64,000 bases of DNA from Aaosphaeria pasadenensis. Taxonomy: Eukaryota > Ascomycota > Dothideomycetes > Pleosporales. Both the position numbers and the translations under genes were made by a program. The notes under the pieces are model-generated. The model saw only the letters and a program-made list of their open reading frames with translations. It ran no database searches and was not told the origin of the DNA. Positions 35,374 to 44,886 of the stretch are shown here, piece by piece (position 1 is the stretch's first letter; each line of letters opens with the position of its first letter). The stretch lies in assembly GCA_022813625.1 (NCBI GenBank), contig JAKLMB010000002.1, positions 1,612,001-1,676,000 of the forward strand, read 5' to 3'.

Positions 35374-36902
35374 ATGTCTCGAACACCATCTCCCCGACCT
35401 GGCGGTTGGTCGAGTCCCGGCCTCAGCACCCCGTACGATTCGAGCGGGCGGGCGAGTCCCTACGGCAATGGGGGGGCACACAACGTAACTTGGGCCTCAG
35501 CCCAGGCGAGGAGCGCAGAAGTGAAGGGATACGCCGCATTCACACCCCGGAACCAGGGCTTCTTTGGAAAGCACTTCCGGAAAATTTCTACCAGCTTGCC
35601 CTTCAGCCATAGTGCTGAGAAGGAGAAGATGAGCCGGGGGCACCACAAAGGACACCCGGCATTGCAGATTCTGAACAGGATCGGACGGAACCTGTGGCGT
35701 CTGAGACGCTCAGTTGGATTGGTGCTGCTGGTAGTGGTCAGCATAATACTTTTCTATGTTACACGTAAGTTCATCGCCGCCCAGCAATTGCAGATTTCGA
35801 GTCTGTTGCTGACCCCTCCGTGATAGCTTTGCATCGCATATTTAGGAGATCATCCATCTTCGGCGGCGGAAACAAATTCGTAATCATCCTCGCCGCCAAT
35901 CAGGGTGGTGGTGTGATGGAGTGGAAGGGACCCCGAGAGTGGGCAATTGAGAGAGACAGTGTGAAGAACAAGAAGAAGTACACTCAGCGATGGGGATATG
36001 ATTTGGAGATTGTTGATATGAGCACGAAGAAGCGCTATGCTCACGAGTGGAGGGAGAGCTGGGAGAAGGTGGACACTATCAAGAATGCCATGCGCAAGTA
36101 CCCGCATGCCGAATGGTTCGTATTGCGCCAACTCATGTCCAATTGTCCCTACTAACCAAGGCATAGGTTCTGGTGGTTGGATACGAACACCTTCATCATG
36201 GAGCCCGGATACTCCCTACAGAAGCACATCTTCAATAACCTGAAGGACATCACGTACCGTGACATCAACCACTACAACCCTCTCAACATCTCCCACCCCC
36301 CGACGGACCCATACCTGGACCCGGAGAGCCTCTCCCCCGTTGGTGATGGACGAAGCGACTCGATAAACTTGATCGTGCCACAAGATTGCGGCGGCTTCAA
36401 CCTGGGCTCTTTCTTCGTTCGCCGGAGCATCTGGACGGATCGCCTACTAGACATCTGGTGGGACCCCGTTGGCTACGAACAGAAGCACATGGAATGGGAG
36501 CACAAGGAACAAGATGCATTGGAGTATATGTACACCAACCAGCCATGGATTCGATCTCACGTCGCATTTATCCACCAGCGCAAGGTCAACAGCTTCCCTC
36601 CAGGAGCTTGCGGAGACAAAGGGGACGACCCGAAGATCCACTACCAGGAGCGAGACCGCGACTTCCTCGTCAACATGGCTGGATGTGAGTGGGGACGTGA
36701 CTGCTGGGCCGAGATGTACAACTACCGTCAATTGAGCAACAGGCTCAACCGAAACCCCTGGGAGAAATTCAAGGACGGGATCAGCGACTCATTCAAAGCA
36801 ATGAAGACCAAGAAGAAGGAAAAGGAAAAGAAGAAGGAGAAGGAGAACAAGGATGGAAAGGGCAAGGGCGAAAAGAATGAGAAGAGGAATAAGAAGTGGT
36901 AA
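35374..36902 (+). CDS. MNN10: alpha-1,6-mannosyltransferase, MNN10 type (GT34)
   Basis: Golgi type II membrane mannosyltransferase, a subunit of the mannan polymerase complex that extends the alpha-1,6 backbone of N-glycans. Three exons, 35374-35764, 35827-36115 and 36167-36902, give 471 aa. Residues 1-110 are a cytosolic Ser/Pro/Gly tail; the signal anchor is VGLVLLVVVSIILFYVT (about 113-129). The GT34 core includes FVIILAANQGGGVMEWK, KKKYTQRWGYDLEIVD, FWWLDTNTFIMEPGYSLQKH, LIVPQDCGGFNLGSFFVRRS, MEWEHKEQDALEYMY and FLVNMAGCEWGRDC. The metal-site motif reads D-T-N instead of D-x-D. Intron 2 (51 bp) has a GTTCGT donor and a textbook CTAAC branch site. The last 35 residues are almost all Lys/Glu/Asn. 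Confidence 0.92.
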
Positions 36903-39582
36903 TGCTGTTGCGGACAGCCACCTCGCCTCGTCACGAAATTTTCTTTCCCACCATGAGATGACCCTTTCAGTATTTGTCAGTCGCCCATTCGATCGCCTCG
37001 AGGGTTTTCATTCCAAACATTGTTTTTCCAATACCCAACGGCACCGGCCCAGGACGAACCTTTTCCCTTAATGCTTTCCAGCACGGATGCCTGTATCATA
37101 TCCGACGCACTCGACCTACGTGGGAGGCGCATGTTGTTTTGTTTTCGCTCCGCCCGCATTTGGGACCAGTCAGCTTGTTGCACGTGGGATACTTTGGCTA
37201 TCCTTGTTCTGTCGCCCGTACTCTCTTCATTTTCCTCTGGCTCTTCTCCTTCATCGTCGTCGTCGTCGTCATCTCGGATTTAGTTCTGGGGTGCATGGCA
37301 AGTTTTTTCTGCATTTTCCCAACCTTTCCCCCAATTCCATCCAAATGGTATGGTACGGTGTGGTTGTCGGTAGTTCCCACGGTCAGTCGGCAGAGGAGAG
37401 AATGCTAGACTGTGTTTCGTCAGGGGGATTGCGTTTTTGATTTTCCAGATCTTTGGCATTACATCATCTTACGAGAAGCAATAATGTTCAAAGTAAAGAG
37501 GGTATTGTTGCATCTTGGCGTTGGAGTTGTTGATTGATTGTTTGTTCGTTTGTGCTCGCCGCCTCAATACGTCCCATGAAGTAGAAGACGGAAAAAGAAG
37601 ATGGCTCAAGGAGCGGGAGAACTTTCTGTCATGGGACGATGGATGGAAATTGGAGATGCTTTTTCTGTTTTTATCTATCCACCCTATCTATCTTCCTTCT
37701 TTTCTTTTCCTCCCGCTGGAGAGAGGTGTTGTTTTACACGGCCTTTTCCCGATCTGTAGAAGCTATAGAGAAACCCACTCCCCCCAAATAATCGCTACTA
37801 AAGTATGAATCCTATTATTCTTTTTTCTTGGTTTAGAAATGTTTCCCGAGACCCGAGATGGATTCCCGTGAGTGTTCCTTTGGACTACCTAGGTAGGTAG
37901 CTAGCATTTAGCATCAAGATGGTGCAATATATGCTCCGTCTTACTCACATCCATACTAGCTAGTTGGGTGGTTCTCAGATCCGCTAGTTAATCTACCGCG
38001 AAGTGTATGGGTGTAGTCCGTCGGTCAGTCATACCGAATACGTGACGACTATGTACACACACCCAAAGCACAACTTGAAGCTCAGATCTCTTAATATTAA
38101 AACAATAAATGTCCAAGTCGAATAGACTCAAAGAACACCGATCTAAGAGAAGTAGGAGGAGGGGTACTTAGCTGCTGAACGACTTCACGTCATTGGGTAG
38201 ATATGTGGTGGCGTGGCGTGGCAGGTGAGCAATGCAGATGAGCAGGTGGACACTCGGATGCATGATTGGTGGGTGGGTGGAGTGTATGAGGGGGAGGGGA
38301 CACGGGGCTTTTTGCTTCAAAGGGACTTGTGACTTGTGACTTGTGAGTACGAGGAGTCAATCATCTAGGCTGTCGTGGAATAATGGAAGTTTGAATGCGG
38401 ATGGTCTTTAATATCAAGAGGATTCGAGGAGGGGGTGGAAGGTTGATAGGACTACACGACACTTTACAGGATAGGTACAACAAGAAGTACATAGGTACAT
38501 ATTCAATCATCTACAGAATACTTATACTACTGTACTCCGTAGTCTATCTCGTACTCTATGTAACTACATGTACAGGTACATGGTTACCTACGAGTACGAG
38601 CCAACGTCACGCAGTCCCGTGCCAGTATACATTCATACATCATCACCATCACCAGGGCAAAGTCATCGTTGACTGCACCTGACACCTACTACTTTCTTAC
38701 TCCTTACCTTTCCTCCACATTGTCTCATCATTACTACGAGTATTAGTTAGCCTTATTCCAATCTATCCTCACTCTCTCTCCCTTCCGGCCTTCCATTTCA
38801 TCTTTGTCCTTTCTCCCTTTCCTTCTTCGTCTTCCTCCTCTTATTGTTCGGGCATCTTCCTTACTGATTCCTCTTCGCCCACCACCCCACGTCCGTCCCG
38901 AATAGTTAATAGTGCGAGTATCTACCTACTTGTACCAAGAAAGCTTCGCGCCTGAGGAGGAGATGCAAGTATAGGTACCTAACAAGTAGGTAGTGAGTCG
39001 TAGCGCGCTGCCCGACCGCCACATGTCACTCACCGTGGTTGACTGTAGACTTTAAGCCTTGATTCGCGGCCGTGCGTGGCCCCCTCCCCCCCGACGCAGC
39101 CAGCCCCAGCCAGCCCCAGCCAACTTCCCGCACGCCAGCCTTAAGTTGGCAGTCCATCCAGGTTATCCACCCCGTGTATCCACCTGTGACCTCCCGATAT
39201 ACCGTCGTCACTGTATCACTATCACTCCATATCAGTATACCATAGTCGTCTACATCTTAAACACTCCCTAATCTCTGAGGCGCAAACATCGCTTACTCTC
39301 TCAAAGAGTTTCATACATACTTGCGACGACTCTCTCCACGGTTCAACAACCAACGGACACGGACATACCTTTGATACCCCACCGCTATCACCACTCCCTA
39401 ATCCAAAGCACTCCAAACAAAGAACCGAAGTCGGACCTCCACTTGACCTCTTTATCTCCATCATTCCAGTGACCATAACCGCTCAGGCAGACCGTGAACG
39501 CTTGTTATAGTTGTATAGACGCCGCTTCCCTCATTCACCACTTCAACAACTCCTGCCGTGTCAAGAGCGACATAGAACCGCG
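36903..39582. other. intergenic, no gene supported
   Basis: Includes the 3' region of MNN10 (T/C-rich), a TACCTAGGTA palindrome at 37886-37895, three copies of ACTTGTG near 38324-38346, one TACTCCGTA at 38533 and a duplicated CAGCCC element at about 39098-39121. The last 400 bp are CT-rich and likely the leader of the next gene. Confidence 0.5.
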
Positions 39583-41038
39583 ATGCAACCCCAGGACTCT
39601 TTCCCGGTCCCGCCGACTGACCAGAGCAGGAACATGGAGGACGACCCTCGATCACCCAACTCCGCCATGCAGCAGACATCCCCTAACTCTACCTCGAGAC
39701 GTCAACACTCGGAAGGTATGTATCTTCTCAATATATATCATGTCATAAATCATACTTGTCTTCGGAATACCTTCTGCCTGATCACATACGTCACCCGTTC
39801 TGTGTCTGTTGTTCTTCGATATCATGAACCATACTAACGTATTATATCGTGTTCCAATAGAGTCATGGATCGAAATAGGCTCAAGACCCTCCTCGTCCTC
39901 GCTTTCCTCCGCAAACGAAGAGATCATCACCACAGGACTAAGGGTCCAGCACGATTCAAACCAGCACAGACGGAGGCGGCGCACCCAGGCTGCAGGTCAG
40001 TTCGTGGTAGGCACCGGCTTCCGTGCTACAAACAATGGCGGCGCCAGCAGTCAGGAGGAATACGACGAGAGTGAAAGCGAGTCGGACCGGGTAATGACAT
40101 CTTCCACGGAGGGTATCGGGCCCTCGCCTCTGCAGAATGAAGTACGTCGTCCATCTCGAAGCCCATACTCAGTCGCGTCTTCCGAAACCATGTCCGAACG
40201 AGAGGATGAGGACGACGACGAGAACGCCACGGCTGTGAACTATCCCAGATCATCCAGGAGACAGTTTGCTCCCCGACCAAACGCCTTCTCACACCCCGCG
40301 TCGGTGCCAGCCGTTCGCGAGGATTCCGGGACGACATATGCCCCGCGAAGGCCGTCTGCTCGGCCGTCTTCGCAACGTCACTCCTACCCCCAACACTCTC
40401 CCTTCAACGCCGTGTCTCCACATTATATGCCAGAGCACGACGAGGCACTGCGAGCCAGCCTGTCGACCCTCCTTTCTGCTGCTGCAGCTGTGCGGGGCCT
40501 GCCCAAGCCAGGCCAGTCACGAACCGCCACGACCAACCAATCCACTCGTGTAGACCCCACCTCCTTACGACTTGTGCCAGAGTCGGTAGCACTGGGGGGA
40601 GGAGTCACAGAAGAAGCGAGCAGTCATCGCGATTCCCCCTGTTCCTCTCCATCAGCACCGTCCCCACGAACCATCAGCTCCAGTCCCTCCGACAACCCGA
40701 AGCGCAAGGCCAGTCCGCCGCCGCCAGCAAGAAGCAGCAGCAAGGACCGTCGAGCCACCAAGAAGGTCCGGAAGGCAGGGCCCATGGTCGAGGAGATCAG
40801 TCCCACGCTACTCACCTGGGTCGTGAGCGCTGGCGTCGTAGTTCTCGTGAGTGCCCTGAGTTTCTCAGCCGGGTACGTCGTCGGCAAAGAGACGGGCCAC
40901 GCAGAGGCCATGGGACAACTGGGCGCTGCTGGCGGCGAGGCGGGGAGGTGTGGGAAAGAGGCTGCTTCGGGTCTCGGAAAGGCGGGTATGGGACTCAGGA
41001 GGTTCAGATGGAGCGGCGGCAGCGGAGTCCGGGTCTGA
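39583..41038 (+). CDS. conserved fungal protein with C-terminal membrane anchor
   Basis: Two exons, 39583-39715 and 39861-41038, joined by a 145-bp intron (GTATGT...ATAG) to 436 aa. The N-terminus is polar. The exon junction creates ESWIEIGSRPSSSSLSSA, followed by an EEIITTGLRVQHD block, an acidic SQEEYDESESESDR cluster and long Ser/Pro/Arg-rich disorder. A short conserved helix, HDEALRASLSTLLSAAAAVR, sits near 210-235. The only transmembrane helix is LLTWVVSAGVVVLVSALSFS with following AGYVVGK (about 361-388), leaving a short Gly-rich tail, so the bulk of the protein probably faces the cytosol. The function is not known to me; a role as a membrane-bound adaptor is an inference from the architecture. 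Confidence 0.8.
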
Positions 41039-42768
41039 AGTTATACTTCGCCCATCTGCTTCGGAAGCGTCGTCACGCATATGCGAGGTTCCGGTAGACG
41101 TGTGACGATGGAAGGGAAGGGAAGCAGCTACCCGCATTCGACGCACAATGCTTGCTTACGACTACATACAACAACATGGGCCATGACTCTATGAATAGAC
41201 CTCGTCTTCGAGAACCCTGCTTCACTAATCTTTTTGTTTTCATGCTTCTGCAAAGAGAAAGGAGTTTTTTTTTCTGCATTGAGTTTCTTCGCAGCGGAGG
41301 TTTGGGGTCCTCTTTTTCTTCCTTACACAGTACGCGCGGGCGGGCATAACGGGCGGCGTTTCGGACAAACACACACACACCTTGTTTTCTGAAACCACGA
41401 TATTTTATCGTTCGCTTTTTTCCGATAGCATGCTTGCATACAACCTACCTGTCTAAAGCCTTCTTCTGTTTCTTACCTTAGAAGGGAGGGATAGTGGGTG
41501 GGATTGAATATACAACAAACTTGATACACGTCTTCTACCCCTTGGCTGGTGATGTTTATGATGTATTGTTTGATCTTTGTGAGTGATGAGTATGAGTATA
41601 TGGATACATATATGCGTGATAAATGGGTAAGGTATGTATTGCAAGAAGTGTGTCCCAAGCCGTCGGACTTCGAGGGGTGTGAATGGATTTGGATCGCAGA
41701 TGTCCGTTGAAAGGGTAGGTAGGTATGAGAATGCGGTTATCGGACTGTAGGTAACCCTATAGACGAAAACGGTATCCTAAAATAACACACAATATAGGTG
41801 CCCAGTCATGATACAATCACATCACTGCCATGGTCTACAGTTTTGTGGTATCCTGTCGTGTGCAGTGTAGGGTGTGATACGTATTGGTGTATACTCCGTA
41901 TACCAACATACCTTCTTCTACATGAAGGATAATGATCATAGTCTAAGCAATCTTTCACCCTGTGTAGCTTCGTATTCTGGATTTGATGAAAAGCCCGGTT
42001 TCGTTTTGGAAGAGATAGGTTGTTATATGATGATGGGCTTAGGTAGATACAGTCCAAGTAAGTAGAGTTGTTTATGTTCGATAGGAGGATTTCGAGGGAG
42101 GAGAATGAGTCGAAGTGGAATTTTGAGATGATAAGATGTGCTTTATTTTTACTACCCAGATTGAATATGTTTGCTTGTGTTAAGAGGGGATATAACAGAA
42201 GTGTTGAAGGTATGTGAAGCTTTTGTATTTGTTTATATTGTATTGTATTGTATCAACATCACTATCCTACCCTACGTGTATTATGTGAATCGGAATGTCA
42301 GTACAAGATACGAATACACATGACTATGGCCAACTACTAATCCCCCGATATTGCTAAAAGACAATAAACAGATTCCTAGTCTTTCTTTTGGCGTGGGACG
42401 GTCTGATGGGATCCTCTATGACGGTAACGATTCCATAGAGTCGGTACCCCACACTACGTCATGTTTGCGCATGTGAATTAATTGCACTTTTTTATTATAC
42501 GTACCTCACAAAACCCATTCTAAGAGCTGTTCAATTGGAAATTCTAAGAAACTTGACTTCGAACTTCTACTCACACCAAAAAGACTCCTCGAATTGCTTG
42601 CTTGGTTAGGTTACCTTTTGCGGAAGCTTAATAGAAGAGAGATACCATACAACTACCATTGAACGACCGAGAGCATCCTAGAGTCATAAGAATACCATAA
42701 CCTACATCTCCACCCAACGGACCTACGACTTCACACAAAAACGACACAAAACCACCCACCCACCCAAT
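41039..42768. other. intergenic, no gene supported
   Basis: AT-richer spacer with a GTATT run at about 42233-42252, an AC dinucleotide run at 41370-41380 and one TACTCCGTA at 41892-41900. The 140 bp before the next gene are strongly A/C-rich, typical of a leader. Confidence 0.5.
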
Positions 42769-43383
42769 ATGTCCGACCTCAACCCCACCGCCCCCTCCCA
42801 ACCAACCCTCAACCAAGCCTACACAACCCCAGGCAACCCCGTCTCCAAAACCGCCTCCGAATCCCAATCCGCATCATCCCACTCACCCTCCTCGGGCCAC
42901 GCAATCGACCAGCGCATCCCCCCAACGCAGTCCTCCTCCACAGACGACGCGACGCCCTCCTCGCTGGGCCGGGGCGTCCGCGGCGCGGGACCGGGCGAGG
43001 AGGCGAAGGGCCTGAGCGACGAGGACGTCGGCAGGCATCGCGAGCTGGATGGCGAGCAGATGGCGGCGCCGGGGGAGGGCAGGGTCGCGGATGCGGTGGC
43101 GGGACGAGGCGGGCTGGGGGGGAACTTGGGGGGCGGGGGAGAGCAGCCGGATTTTGTGGCGGATCTGGATCGGTGAGTTCTGTTTTCTCATTCGTTGTTG
43201 ATGGAGGCGTGTGTCGATGAGTGGGAGGGAGAGTGTGAATGCTTTACTGACGTGTTTGGGGTTCGTAGGAAGAAAGCTGAGCAGGCGGAGGCCAGGGAGG
43301 CTATCAAGCAGCAGAGGGCGCAGGGCGCGGTGGACGGCGGTGATTTGGGGCAGCAGGGAGGGCCTGCGAATCCGGTCCCGTAG
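42769..43383 (+). CDS. small conserved-type hypothetical protein
   Basis: Two exons, 42769-43172 and 43269-43383, with a 96-bp intron (GTGAGT...GTAG) splitting an Arg codon, give 172 aa. The protein is hydrophilic and Gly/Ser/Pro-rich without membrane segments: MSDLNPTAPSQPTLNQAY at the start, a GRGVRGAGPGEEAKGLSDED block, a Gly-rich run, and a C-terminal charged helix KKAEQAEAREAIKQQRAQG formed across the splice. No domain is recognised. Codon third positions shift from C-rich at the start to G-rich at the end. The in-frame splice supports a real gene; function is unknown. Confidence 0.7.
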
Positions 43384-43731
43384 GATGAGTATCATAGTAC
43401 GGGGTCCTCTTGAATGAAGAGGAGATGGGAGGATTGCTTCTGGCGAACAATCATCGGGGTATCGGAGCTATGAAGTGATGGGCGGTAGGGACTTTCCTAT
43501 ACCAAAATATGTAAATTATACACCATTGAAACCAATATCATGAAGGCTATTTCGAATGCGAGATTCCATTGTTGAGCGCTCGTGCCTCAGGAGGTGTGGA
43601 TGAATATATACTTCCTGGTCCTTTTCCACAAAGTGGGGATATAAAGAGAATAATCACCAGGTAAAAACGCCAACGCTATGCTCAAACTCCAAAAACCACA
43701 AAAAGAGGAACACGGGCAGTCCCCATGTTCG
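43384..43731. other. short convergent spacer
   Basis: About 350 bp between the 3' ends of the small hypothetical gene and TAF3. AT-rich with no coding signal; it must carry both 3' UTRs. Confidence 0.6.
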
Positions 43732-44520
43732 CTAATCTTCCATCCTCACATCTTCGGAGTCCTTCCTGGCGTTCGCTTGGTCCTGCTTTTCTTGCAGCTC
43801 TTTGGCTGTCTTGGCTGCTCTTTCTCGCGTCTTTAGACACCACTCTTGGATGGAGTCGGCTGGTCCGCCTTCCACTTTGATGGGCTTGGGGTCTGCTGAA
43901 TGCCCTAGCACGGTGCCCTGGAAACGGGATTCGACTCCAGTCTTACTGTGTTTCTTCATCAGAGCTATATGATTATGATTAGCCTGTGGTCATCCCTCAC
44001 ATGCGAGCAGAACAAACTCACTATTCAAGTAGTCCTCCAACTCCTCGGCATCCAGTGTTTCTGTAGCCGTCGGAGTAGCCTTCAGAGTGCCGGCAATTCG
44101 GCTGATCTCCTTATTGTAGTCGCCCTTTACCCAGTCGATGAAGTCCGCAATGTCGGCCGTGTCCTCGGCGTCTCTTCGCTTGATTTCCTTCGCACGCGCG
44201 CCAGTCTCGTCGTCGTAGTCCTCCAAGGGTTTGCGAAGAATCTCTCTCCATAACTCTTCAGCGCCCGTCAAGGTCGGCACGAGCAAGCCACAGTCCTGCA
44301 TCGCCATGCGAACATCCGTGACATCTGGCGTGTAATCGTTGTGGTTCGAATACGCATTGTAGGCGGACCGGGAGGCGAGAAGGAAAAGGTAGCGTGCTGT
44401 CAGGTCGACGACCGTGTCGATGACTGAGGGCTTCGCACTGTGGAAGCCTGCGGCGCGCAGGATGTGGAGTACCGCAGGCCGTAGCAGCGTAGTGAAGAGC
44501 TCGTTTGCGGAGGCGGACAT
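43732..44520 (-). CDS. TAF3: TFIID subunit TAF3-like (bromodomain-associated histone fold)
   Basis: Histone-fold subunit of the general transcription factor TFIID, expected to pair with TAF10. Two exons, 44520-44022 and 43964-43732, joined by a 57-bp intron (GTGAGT...ATAG), give 243 aa. The N-terminal Bromo_TP histone fold runs from ELFTTLLRPAVLHILRAAGF through SVIDTVVDLTARYLFLLASR and DVTDVRMAMQDCGLL (residues 5-95). A conserved fungal block FIDWVKGDYNKEISRIAG follows, and after the splice TLMKKHSKTGVESRFQGTVL. The ATG at 44520 is chosen because it starts the histone fold; the open frame upstream has no conserved features. No PHD finger is present, as in yeast. It is head to head with TAF7. 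Confidence 0.87.
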
Positions 44521-44882
44521 GCTGGCAGCTAGTCTCCTGGGTTGGCGGGCAGAGGTCCTGGTGTACGCTTGCTTGTTATGTCGGTAGATAGCAGCGCATC
44601 GTGCGATTGCAGCGTGGACGTCTCGATCGTTGAGAACTGTGTATAGCAATCCTGTGCACCGGAGCTTGGACGTTGGATCAATTCACGCGCCAGTGCCAAG
44701 ACCACGTCCGAGCTTTGAGCCTCATCCCCCCAACGTCCAAGGTGATTTGCCTTTCATCCACGACCTTCACTTTCACGGGCCTCGCCCACCATTCGACCCG
44801 TTCGCCCGATGATACCCTCACCTGCGCCTCTCGAGTCGTCGCGCTCGCCAAATCTATCTATACAACAAACTTCGAATTCAAG
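44521..44882. promoter_or_regulatory. shared bidirectional promoter of TAF3 and TAF7
   Basis: 362 bp separate the two start codons of divergent TFIID subunits. No TATAAA is seen. The right half is C/T-rich, ending in an A-rich leader. An upstream ATG (44809) reads toward TAF7. Common control of the two genes is inferred from the arrangement. Confidence 0.6.
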
Positions 44883-44886
44883 ATGA
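44809..44886 (+). promoter_or_regulatory. uORF overlapping the TAF7 start (ATGA)
   Basis: ATG at 44809 opens a 25-codon reading frame that ends in TGA at 44884-44886, sharing two bases with the TAF7 ATG (44883-44885). It is the first ATG in the sense strand after about 44576. If transcripts start upstream of it, TAF7 translation would depend on leaky scanning or re-initiation. Confidence 0.5.

Noticed and set aside
44673..44882. 70-codon in-frame upstream extension of TAF7
   Set aside because: It starts at TTG, has no ATG and no TAF7-like residues, and is better read as the bidirectional promoter and leader.
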